From Candidatus Phosphitivorax anaerolimi (lineage in GTDB: Bacteria > Desulfobacterota > Desulfomonilia > UBA1062): 62,928 nucleotides of DNA. Positions 45,681 to 53,139 of the stretch are shown one piece after another (the stretch's first letter is position 1; each line of letters opens with the position of its first letter). Under the pieces are notes generated by a model. That model did no database searches, was not told the DNA's origin, and worked only from the letters and a program-made list of their open reading frames with translations. The stretch lies in contig MPOS01000061.1 in assembly GCA_001896555.1 (NCBI GenBank), positions 1 through 62,928 of the forward strand, given 5' to 3'. The translations under genes were made by a program, and so were the position numbers.

Positions 45681-47066
45681 ATGCCCTTCATACGTTCAAA
45701 TTTTTCACCCACCTGGGAGGTTACAGTGGATCACTTCGATATCATTAAGGAATCTATCCTTGCGATGATTCCCGGAGCGTCCGAAAGGGTGCTCATCGAG
45801 CAGATGGATATCACCGAAGAGGACGGAACTATTCTGATATCCTGCCCGAACGCGTTCTCCCAGAAGTATCTGAGCAGGCAGTACAAAGACCACATCGTCC
45901 AGTGTGTCCGGGGGACGCTTAAACAGCCGGTCGATGTCCACTTCTGCGTGCGGCAGAAAGGAAAGACCAGGCAGGAAAAGCCGGCTCCCGAGCCGCCGGT
46001 CCAAATGACACTCCCGTCGTTCTCCACGCCCTCTCCGGCAAACGGGCTCAACGGGAACTTCACCTTTGAGGAATTTGTGGTGGGAAGGTGCAATGCCTTT
46101 GCCTACGAGGCGGCCATGGCAGTCACGGAAAACGACATCAGCAAGTACAACCCGCTCTACTTCTATTCGGACGTGGGCCTGGGCAAAAGCCATATCGCCC
46201 ATGCCATCGGCAACCGGCTGCTCTCATCAAAATCGGGCGTTTCGGTCAAGTACACGACCGCCCGGGACTTTTCCCAGGATTTCGTCCATAGCGTGCGCAA
46301 CAATTGTCAGCAGAACTTCAAGAAGGCCTACCAGCCCTCATCCCTGGATATCTTCTTCATCGATGACGTGCACCTGTTCAAGAACAAGGAGAAAACCCAG
46401 ATGGAGCTCTGCCATGTGCTGGACGACCTGATCAGCGCTGGCAAGCAGGTGGTCCTCTCCGGTTTCCGCCCGCCTACATCCATGTCACAGATCGACAAGG
46501 GGCTCCGCTCCCGGTTCTCGGCCGGGCTCGTCATCGACCTCAAACGGCCCGATAAGCTCACCAGGGACAAGATCGTCAGGCACAAGGCCCAAAAAAACGG
46601 CATCATCCTGCCCGATGAGGTGGTAGAGTTCATCAGCAGCAGCGTGCTCACCAGCATCAGGGAGCTTGAGAGCGCGGTCATGACCATCACCGCCATGAGC
46701 TCGCTCATGAAACGCCGGATCACCCTGGACCTGGCCAAGGAACTCCTGGAGGGCACCCTGGAGAAGCAGCAGCGCATCACCTTGGAATATGTCCAGAATT
46801 TCGTGGCCAAGAACTTCTGCATCCCCAGGGACACGATCATCTCCCCCTCCCGGAAAAAGGAGGTCGTCTATCCCCGGCAGGTGGCGATCTTCCTCTGCAG
46901 GCGCTACACCCGGGAGTCGCTGCAGAGCATCGGCAATGCGTTCTCCCGGAAGCACTCTTCCATCATCCACTCCCTGGAGACCATCGAGACCATGTACAAG
47001 CAGAACCTCAAGGTAAAACGGGAGATCGATTTCCTGATAGAAAAGCTCGAGGCCGAGACCGCCTAG
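45681..47066 (+). CDS. dnaA: DnaA-family replication initiator (divergent)
   Basis: The 461 residues follow DnaA domain order: a small N-terminal domain I, a proline-rich linker (about 95-120), an AAA+ domain with Walker A SDVGLGKSH and Walker B IFFIDDVH, an arginine-finger region (LRSRFSAGLVIDL), and C-terminal domain IV. The DnaA signature, usually GRDHSTVxHA, reads SRKHSSIIHS, placing Lys where base-contacting Asp433 of the E. coli protein lies. Walker A has SD for the usual GG. ATG 45681 follows GGGAG, and an in-frame GTG at 45726 also has a good site. It is not next to dnaN or recF. It may be the main initiator or a paralogue. Confidence 0.85.
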   Translation: MPFIRSNFSPTWEVTVDHFDIIKESILAMIPGASERVLIEQMDITEEDGTILISCPNAFSQKYLSRQYKDHIVQCVRGTLKQPVDVHFCVRQKGKTRQEKPAPEPPVQMTLPSFSTPSPANGLNGNFTFEEFVVGRCNAFAYEAAMAVTENDISKYNPLYFYSDVGLGKSHIAHAIGNRLLSSKSGVSVKYTTARDFSQDFVHSVRNNCQQNFKKAYQPSSLDIFFIDDVHLFKNKEKTQMELCHVLDDLISAGKQVVLSGFRPPTSMSQIDKGLRSRFSAGLVIDLKRPDKLTRDKIVRHKAQKNGIILPDEVVEFISSSVLTSIRELESAVMTITAMSSLMKRRITLDLAKELLEGTLEKQQRITLEYVQNFVAKNFCIPRDTIISPSRKKEVVYPRQVAIFLCRRYTRESLQSIGNAFSRKHSSIIHSLETIETMYKQNLKVKREIDFLIEKLEAETA

Positions 47067-47258
47067 CACGGCAGCGGAAATCGGCATTTCAGGACGGGGA
47101 AAAGCACCTTTTTCACCCGCGCCCGAAGAAAATCCGGCGTACATCGAGCACTGAGAACCGTTCATCGATCGCTTCTCGTTTGAAACGGGATGCAGAAATC
47201 AACGGCAGGAGCATCTTCAGCCGGCAGGGCCCGGTTCTCCCCTCGCGGGATCCGGGCT

Positions 47259-48515
47259 CTACCGGGCGGTGATACCGGCAGCCTCTCTGCTTAAATCTCT
47301 GAAATTGTCGACGCCGGTGAAGAACTCGCGCATCATCACCACCCAGTAGTATCTCCCCCGGGGCGTGAGCATGATGCGCCCCTGTTCGATGCGGATGCCC
47401 CCTGTGAGCAGGAAGAACAGGAGCTCGGGGCCCAGCAGCCACCACGGAGGCGAGCCGAATCTCTTCCGGAACGGCGCGCTGTCCATCGACAGGCCGAATA
47501 GCCCCATGAGGAACGCGTACCGGCTCAGCTCCCGGACCGAGAAGAGCCTTCTGGCGGACAGAGGGAACTCCCCCCGGAAGATGCGCTCGCAATAGGCGGG
47601 CAGGGAGAAGGTGTTGGCGTAGATGCCCCCGCCCACCAGTCCGAAGGCCCCGCTCCCGGCACCCACGTACTCCTGGCTCACCACCACGTATTCATCGATC
47701 ATGGAGGTGTCCTTCTTCGAGAAGCACCATGCCGAGCTCGCCCGGTAGTCTTGGGCCAGGTGCGAGGTGATGAGCGAGTAGAAAAGCCTTTCCTTCCGGT
47801 AGTTCACCCTGCCCATGAGGTCGGTCATCTTCTTCCGGGTGTCATCCGAGATCATGAGCGGGTAGAAGGTGATCTGGTCGGGACTCGCCTCCTTGAGCGC
47901 CTCGAGGTCCTGTTCAAGCATAGCCCGGCTCTGGGTGGGGAAATTATAGATCATGTCGGCATTGAGGGTCTGCACAAAGCCCTTTGCCTTTGCGAGCCGC
48001 TCCTTGAGTACCTCGGAGCTTCCATACTTGTCGTAGCGCCCGATGCTCTTGAGCAGGGGGTCGCTGAAGGTCTGTATGCCGACGGACACCCGTTTCACCC
48101 CGGCATCGGCCAGGAGCTCGAGCGTCCGGGCGTCCAGCCGGTCCGGGTTCGTCTCGACCGAGACCTCGGAAGGGGAGAAATCGCGCTGAACACGCGCGAG
48201 CAGGTCAAGAAGCTCGTCGAGGAGTATGGTCGGCGTCCCTCCCCCCACGTACACCCCGGAAAAAGAGAAGCCCCTGTCCCGGTACATATCGATCTCACGC
48301 TTGAGCGCACGGAAATACTCCCTGGCCCTCTCCTCCCGGTAGGGGACCCGGTGGAACGAGCAGTAGGGGCAGAGTTCTGCGCAGAACGGGATATGGATGT
48401 ACAGGTGGATCGGCTCCGCCGGTGCACAGGGCGGCTGAGGACGGCCGTCCTCAAAGGCGAAATAGCGTGAGGACGCCTTCCTCACCATGCGCGCGATGAG
48501 ATTCTCGACAATCAT
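47259..48515 (-). CDS. HemN/HemW-like radical SAM protein
   Basis: The 418-residue protein has IHIPFCAELCPYCSF, the CxxxCxxC cluster motif of the coproporphyrinogen-oxidase-like radical SAM family. It also has YVGGGTPTIL, SVETNPD and VSVGIQTFSD, all typical of HemN/HemW. Family members act as oxygen-independent coproporphyrinogen III dehydrogenases, heme chaperones, or in heme breakdown. The C-terminal domain departs from standard HemW, so the exact activity is open. It follows the DUF2905 gene by three bases on the same strand and is convergent with dnaA. Confidence 0.83.
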   Translation of the reverse strand: MIVENLIARMVRKASSRYFAFEDGRPQPPCAPAEPIHLYIHIPFCAELCPYCSFHRVPYREERAREYFRALKREIDMYRDRGFSFSGVYVGGGTPTILLDELLDLLARVQRDFSPSEVSVETNPDRLDARTLELLADAGVKRVSVGIQTFSDPLLKSIGRYDKYGSSEVLKERLAKAKGFVQTLNADMIYNFPTQSRAMLEQDLEALKEASPDQITFYPLMISDDTRKKMTDLMGRVNYRKERLFYSLITSHLAQDYRASSAWCFSKKDTSMIDEYVVVSQEYVGAGSGAFGLVGGGIYANTFSLPAYCERIFRGEFPLSARRLFSVRELSRYAFLMGLFGLSMDSAPFRKRFGSPPWWLLGPELLFFLLTGGIRIEQGRIMLTPRGRYYWVVMMREFFTGVDNFRDLSREAAGITAR

Positions 48516-48518
48516 GCC

Positions 48519-48737
48519 CTACCTGAACATCCTTATGATGAAAATCACAAGGCTCAAGACGATGCTGATGAGAATGCTGGTGGTGATGGGAAAATAGAAG
48601 CTGAATCCCGGCCTCTCGATCCGGATGTCCCCCGGGAGCTTTCCCAGCCAGGAGATCCCCCCGCCAAAGTAGAGCAGGGCCCCGATGAGCAGGAGGACCG
48701 CACCGAATAGAATGAGCATTATCCCCATGTCTCTCAT
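48519..48737 (-). CDS. DUF2905 small membrane protein
   Basis: This 72-residue protein has two hydrophobic segments flanking the conserved GGGISWLGKLPGDIRIER block, the DUF2905 hallmark. The function is unknown; it is a small inner-membrane protein found in many bacteria. ATG 48737 is chosen by family length, and ATG 48728 nine bases later is possible since neither has a strong ribosome site. It is immediately upstream of the radical SAM gene and probably shares its mRNA. Confidence 0.8.
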   Translation of the reverse strand: MRDMGIMLILFGAVLLLIGALLYFGGGISWLGKLPGDIRIERPGFSFYFPITTSILISIVLSLVIFIIRMFR

Positions 48738-48890
48738 GAGCAGATATATATAGAGGAAAAAGCATGAACGCGCAAGGAGGCAGCCCTGGAGCAGATTTCC
48801 ATCGCTCCCTCGGCCTTGCGCCGGGAAATGCACTTGTGATACACCCTATTTATTGGGATGCATATGCGCAAACTGTTCGGGGAGGGAGCC

Positions 48891-49118
48891 ATGATACGGC
48901 ATCATTATCTCGACATCCCGGTGGTGACGTCATTCAAGGGGGCGCAAGGGCTCTGCAAACAGACGCTCATCGGCAAGGAGCAGGCGGCCGGGAATTTTTA
49001 TCTTCGCCATTTCTCCCTGTATCCGGCCGGCTGCACGCCCCGGTATTCTCACCCCCGGGAGCGTGAGATCTACTTTCTCTCCGGCGCCGGAACCGTCCTG
49101 GCGGTCGAGGAAGCGTGA
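48891..49118 (+). CDS. Truncated cupin-domain protein
   Basis: The 75-residue frame matches the first half of a single-domain cupin: NFYLRHFSLYPAGCTPRYSHPREREIYFLSGAGTVLAV. It stops exactly where the second cupin motif (with its metal His) should follow. The usual first-motif metal ligands are also partly changed (TPRYSH). It has a strong GGGAGGGAG site and ends three bases before the rhomboid start, so it is likely expressed. Either a decayed gene or a reduced domain. A metal-dependent cupin activity is unlikely. Confidence 0.55.
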   Translation: MIRHHYLDIPVVTSFKGAQGLCKQTLIGKEQAAGNFYLRHFSLYPAGCTPRYSHPREREIYFLSGAGTVLAVEEA

Positions 49119-49121
49119 GAG

Positions 49122-49775
49122 ATGATCCCGATACGGGACACGAGTGTCTCCCGTGGATTCGCCCCGGCAACCGCCGTCATCATCCTGATCAACATCATCG
49201 TCTTCATCGAAGAGCTCCGCGTGGGAGACGCGATCTTCCAGCTCTATGCCGCAAGCCCCGCAGATGTCTATAACTACCTTATCAAGGGCTCGGGGAATAT
49301 ACTCGCAATCCACTGGTCGATCCTCGTGTCGTCCTTCATGCATGCGGGCTACCTCCATATCCTGGGCAACATGGTTTTTCTCTCGGTCTTCGGACCGGCC
49401 CTGGAGAAACAGATCGGGATCGTGCGCTTTAGCCTCTTCTATCTCCTGGCGGCTTTCGTGGCCTTCTACAGCCATGCCGTGATCTACCCAACCTCGCCGG
49501 TGCCGGTAGTGGGTGCGTCAGGGGCCATTGCAGCCGTGATGGGCGCATACCTAGTCTTCAGCCCGAGGGCCCGGATCCTCACCATCGTCCCCCTGCTCTT
49601 TCTCATCGAGGTGGTGGAGATTCCGGCCGTGGTCTTCATGATCGTATGGTTCCTGCTCCAAGGCGCACAGGGTTTCTTAAGCGTCCATTCCCAGACCGAT
49701 GTCGCATGGTTTTCCCACATGGGGGGGTTCATCCTGGGGTTCATTCTGGGAATCAACATGCGGTGGTTCAAGTAG
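49122..49775 (+). CDS. Rhomboid-family intramembrane serine protease
   Basis: The 217-residue protein has six predicted membrane helices. The catalytic Ser is in GASGAI (S133) and the catalytic His in FSHMGGF (H199). HAGYLHILGNMVFL carries the conserved HxxxN helix. It cleaves membrane proteins within or near their membrane segments in the cytoplasmic membrane. It starts three bases after the truncated cupin frame, so the two are coupled. Substrates are unknown. Confidence 0.92.
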   Translation: MIPIRDTSVSRGFAPATAVIILINIIVFIEELRVGDAIFQLYAASPADVYNYLIKGSGNILAIHWSILVSSFMHAGYLHILGNMVFLSVFGPALEKQIGIVRFSLFYLLAAFVAFYSHAVIYPTSPVPVVGASGAIAAVMGAYLVFSPRARILTIVPLLFLIEVVEIPAVVFMIVWFLLQGAQGFLSVHSQTDVAWFSHMGGFILGFILGINMRWFK

Positions 49776-50096
49776 GAATGTCTCCGGGATGGTTCGGCAG
49801 CCCTGCCATGACCGCCCGGAAAGGTTCTCTGCCCCGGCGGAGTCGTAATCCTGTTCAGTTCTCATACAATAACCCTTCTTTCACAAGCGAAGATGAATTA
49901 CCATTTTGCAACCAGATGGAAACAGGAGTTGAAGAATCGGAATCCCGCTATCTCCCTCCTGGTCTATGTTCAGGAGTGTTATCAGTGGCACACATTTTTT
50001 TAAAGATTCATATACATCCTCCCGATAGTGATGCTATGCGCTCGGGAGAATTAATTTTTGGTGATAAACAGGTATTATTTGGATATAATACGGGCG
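49776..50096. other. Intergenic region upstream of the FtsB-like/pil genes
   Basis: No gene is evident in these 321 bases. Near the 3' end, TATAAT at 50084-50089 lies only a few bases before the next start codon. TTGGTG at 50058 is 20 bases before it, longer than usual. TGGCACACATTTTT at about 49986 lacks the -12 GC of a sigma-54 promoter. Confidence 0.4.
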
Positions 50097-50384
50097 ATGA
50101 GAATATCGCGGCCAGTCGTCTATGCACTGATTCTGATCACCGTATTGTTTCTTTCCTTCACCATTCCCGGGGACAAAGGCCTGATCAGGAGTTACCAGCT
50201 CTACCAGGAGCTGAAGCACCTAAAGGCCCAAAACGCCTCTCTGAAAGTGAAAAACGAATCGCTTGCCCAGGAAGCGCTCATGCTCAAAGAAAACCTGGCA
50301 TACATCGAGCATGTAATCGTTCAGGAAATGAATCTCGTACGACCGGGAGACAAGATCGTGGTGTTCAAGAAGGAAAAGAAATGA
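50097..50384 (+). CDS. FtsB/DivIC-like septum formation initiator
   Basis: The 95-residue protein has a short cytoplasmic start, one membrane helix (about 6-26) and a coiled coil (SYQLYQELKHLKAQNASLKVKNESLAQEALML) ending in NLVRPGDKIVVF. This is the FtsB/DivIC pattern. Such proteins recruit division-septum components with FtsL and FtsQ. It lies 16 bases before pilM, an unusual neighbour, and may be cotranscribed. An in-frame TTG at 50058 is a less likely start. Confidence 0.75.
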   Translation: MRISRPVVYALILITVLFLSFTIPGDKGLIRSYQLYQELKHLKAQNASLKVKNESLAQEALMLKENLAYIEHVIVQEMNLVRPGDKIVVFKKEKK

Positions 50385-50400
50385 TCACGGGGTGATGAGG

Positions 50401-51459
50401 ATGCTGTTTGAAAAGAAGACGCTACTAGGACTGGATATCGGCTCTCAATCGATCAAGATGGTGGATATCGAGAAGGTCCGCGGGGGCTACGAGCTCAAGG
50501 CCCTGGGCCTGGGATTGATACCCGCCGAGTGCATCGTAGACAAGGATATCATGGATTCAGAGACCGTGGTCGACACGATCAAGAATCTGAAAGAAAACCT
50601 CAAGATCAAGGCCCGGGGAACAGCCAGCGCCATATCGGGCCATTCGGTCATCGTCAAGAAGGCCGAGCTGCCGATCATGAACGAATCCGAGCTGCAGGAA
50701 ACCCTGATGATCGAGGCCGAGCAGTACATTCCCTTCGACATCAACGACGTGTACCTCGATTCCTTCGTGCTGGGCGAGAGCCTGGAGCGCTCCGACATGA
50801 TGGATGTCCTCTTCGTGGCCGCGAAGAAAGAGCTCGTGGACGATTACGCCTCGGCCGTGAGGAACGCGGGCTTAAAACCCATGCTCATGGACATCGACGT
50901 GTTCGCCCTGGAAACCATGTATGAGGTGAACTACCCCGACGCCCCCGAATCGATTGTAGCATTGGTGGACGCCGGCGCATCCATGATCAACATCAACATC
51001 TTAAAAGACGGGATGTCGATCTTCGCCCGGGACATCTCCATGGGCGGCCGCCAGCTCACCGAGCGCATACAGCGCGAGTTCGGCGTGAGCTACGAGCGCG
51101 CCGAAAACATCAAGACCGGATCGGACATCGAGGGAATCGACCTGGAGCGGATCAATTACATCTTCAAGATGGCTGCGGAAACCTACGTGCAGGAGATCCG
51201 CAGGACCCTGGACTTCTTCCTCTCCACCATGGTCAATGAGAACATCGAACGGATCTACATGTCGGGCGGTTCGTCCCGGATACCCGGGCTGATACCCCTG
51301 CTGAGGAAACAGATGGACATCCCGGTTGAGATGATCAATGCCTTCAACAACATCCACTGGGACGACAAGGTCTTTGATCCGGAGTACATGGCCTATATCG
51401 CACCCCAGATGGCAGTAGCGGTAGGTCTTGCGTTAAGGAGGGCCGATTTAAAATGGTAA
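50401..51459 (+). CDS. pilM: Type IV pilus assembly protein PilM
   Basis: The 352-residue protein has the actin/FtsA-like fold of PilM: LLGLDIGSQSIKMVDI (phosphate-1), VALVDAGASMININI (phosphate-2) and MSGGSSRIPGL (adenosine loop). It forms the cytoplasmic ring of the pilus alignment complex and binds the N-terminus of PilN. ATG 50401 lies 8 bases after GGGG, and GTG 50392 and ATG 50395 are in frame upstream. It is the first of a tight pilMNOPQ operon. Confidence 0.95.
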   Translation: MLFEKKTLLGLDIGSQSIKMVDIEKVRGGYELKALGLGLIPAECIVDKDIMDSETVVDTIKNLKENLKIKARGTASAISGHSVIVKKAELPIMNESELQETLMIEAEQYIPFDINDVYLDSFVLGESLERSDMMDVLFVAAKKELVDDYASAVRNAGLKPMLMDIDVFALETMYEVNYPDAPESIVALVDAGASMININILKDGMSIFARDISMGGRQLTERIQREFGVSYERAENIKTGSDIEGIDLERINYIFKMAAETYVQEIRRTLDFFLSTMVNENIERIYMSGGSSRIPGLIPLLRKQMDIPVEMINAFNNIHWDDKVFDPEYMAYIAPQMAVAVGLALRRADLKW

Positions 51460-51986
51460 AGATCAACCTGCTTCCCATCAAATCGGAACTGAGGAAAAAG
51501 GCCCTTGTCGAGCACGTGACGCTGCTCGCCCTGTGTATCATTCTGGTCTTCATCCTCTCCTGGTTCGTGCAGACATCGATAAACCACCAGAAGGAAATGC
51601 TCCAGCAGGAGGTGACGGCCACCAAGCTCGAGATCAAGAAACTCACCGCCGAGGCAGGAGAGATCGAGAAGTTCAAGCAGCAGAAGCAGGAGCTGGAGCG
51701 CAAGCTCGACATCATCACCGAACTCAATGCCAAGAAGACCGGCCCTGTTGAGGTGCTCGATCAGCTGAGCCTGCTCATTCCGGAAAAGGCGTGGATCACG
51801 TCTTTGAAAAACACCGGCAACACCCTGGTCCTCGACGGTGCAGCGGTGGACAACCCCACCATTGCCACCTTCATGAAAAACCTGCAGACATCTCCCTACT
51901 TCCAGGAGGTGGACCTCGAATTGACCCAGCAGCAGGGAATCAACCACAAGTTTACCATCAAGTGCAAAATAAAGTTGCCGAGTTGA
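51453..51986 (+). CDS. pilN: Type IV pilus assembly protein PilN
   Basis: The 177-residue inner-membrane protein begins with the PilM-binding motif KINLLPIK. One membrane helix (about 21-40), a coiled coil rich in Glu, Lys and Gln, and a ferredoxin-like periplasmic domain (KAWITSLKNTGNTLVLDG) follow. It dimerises with PilO to bridge PilM to PilP. Its start overlaps the end of pilM by seven bases and has AGGAGG. Confidence 0.95.
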   Translation: MVKINLLPIKSELRKKALVEHVTLLALCIILVFILSWFVQTSINHQKEMLQQEVTATKLEIKKLTAEAGEIEKFKQQKQELERKLDIITELNAKKTGPVEVLDQLSLLIPEKAWITSLKNTGNTLVLDGAAVDNPTIATFMKNLQTSPYFQEVDLELTQQQGINHKFTIKCKIKLPS

Positions 51987-51994
51987 GGTGATAT

Positions 51995-52615
51995 ATGAAC
52001 ATTGTAGATCTCTTGCTGAGACAAAAGCCCGCCATTAAGATACTCGCTCTCGTCATCATTCTCGGAGCGATTCTCGGCGTATACTGGCAGTTTTTCTACA
52101 GCCCCGTGGTAGCGGAGATCAAAATGATCGAGCCCGAGCTCAATAAGCTCAAACAAGAGCTCTCTGCCAAGAGGGAGATCGTCAAGGAAAAGCCTAGGTA
52201 CGAGGCGGAGCTCGAAGAGACCAGGGCCAAGCTGCACCTCGCCCTTAAACAGCTCCCCAATAAGAGCGAGATCCCAACACTGCTGGAGAACATCTCGGCC
52301 CTGGGGAATGCATCGGGGCTCCAGTTCAAGCTTTTCAAACCCAAAGGGGAGGTGCAGAAAAACTTCTACGCGGAAATCCCCGTGGATATTCAGATCGAAG
52401 GAAGATACCGGGATATCACCACCTTCTTTGACAGCGTGTCCAAGATGCCCCGGATCGTCAATATCACCAACATCACCATGCAGAACAAGAATCAGAAGGA
52501 CAATGTGCAGCCTGTTCTCCTCGCAACCTCGTGCAATGCGGTGACCTACAAGTTTATTGAAAATGCAGATCTCTCACAAACAGGCACGGCAGAGTCCAAA
52601 GGGAAGAAACCATGA
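51995..52615 (+). CDS. pilO: Type IV pilus assembly protein PilO
   Basis: The 206-residue protein has a membrane helix at about 18-36, a long coiled coil (ELNKLKQELSAKREIVKEK) and a ferredoxin-like domain (GRYRDITTFFDSVSKMPRIVNI). It pairs with PilN in the alignment complex. It follows pilN by eight bases with GAGGTGA, and overlaps pilP by four. Confidence 0.94.
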   Translation: MNIVDLLLRQKPAIKILALVIILGAILGVYWQFFYSPVVAEIKMIEPELNKLKQELSAKREIVKEKPRYEAELEETRAKLHLALKQLPNKSEIPTLLENISALGNASGLQFKLFKPKGEVQKNFYAEIPVDIQIEGRYRDITTFFDSVSKMPRIVNITNITMQNKNQKDNVQPVLLATSCNAVTYKFIENADLSQTGTAESKGKKP

Positions 52616-53139
52616 AGGGATATGTATCCGGATTAATCATCATCCTGTTGGTATGTGTCGCGGCGTGCTCAAAAAACGAGGCACAGGCCCCTCAGGCTCA
52701 CCCCGACCCTTCATCCAAGGTCGCAGCCGTCAAGCAGGAAAAGGTGAAGCCCGTTCTGGTGCCTGAAGAACAGAAGAAGCCGCCGTATAAGATCACCGGC
52801 ATACGGGATCCGTTCCAGCCGTTCGCACGCTCCGCCCAGGGCGAGTTGTCGGAAGAGCAGACCCGTGTTATGGATCCCCTGCAGAAGCTGTCCCTCTCTC
52901 AGATCGAGCTCGTAGGCATCATCACGGGCAAAGAGAAACGAGCGCTGATCCAGGAGGCTTCCGGGATGGGGTACATCATCAAGGTGGGAACGCTCATCGG
53001 TGAGAATTCGGGCATCGTGACCAGGATTGAACAAGACAGCGTCACCGTGAAGCAGCACTTCAAGGACTACATGGGGCGCGTGAACACTCGGGAAGTGTTA
53101 TTGTCGCTCAGGAAGCAAGAGGGGGTAACCGGAAAATGA
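52612..53139 (+). CDS. pilP: Type IV pilus lipoprotein PilP
   Basis: The 175-residue protein has a signal with lipobox VAAC (Cys near residue 20), an unstructured Pro/Lys-rich linker, and a beta-domain with the PilP pattern RDPFQPF...LQKLSLSQIELVGII and a GTLIGENSGIV stretch. It links the inner-membrane PilNO complex to the secretin PilQ. ATGA overlaps join it to pilO and pilQ. Confidence 0.93.
   Translation: MKGYVSGLIIILLVCVAACSKNEAQAPQAHPDPSSKVAAVKQEKVKPVLVPEEQKKPPYKITGIRDPFQPFARSAQGELSEEQTRVMDPLQKLSLSQIELVGIITGKEKRALIQEASGMGYIIKVGTLIGENSGIVTRIEQDSVTVKQHFKDYMGRVNTREVLLSLRKQEGVTGK

Noticed and set aside
49986-50003. TGGCAC followed by a T-run, sigma-54-like, upstream of the FtsB/pil genes
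   Set aside because: The -12 GC is absent and the T-run gives no defined -12 element.
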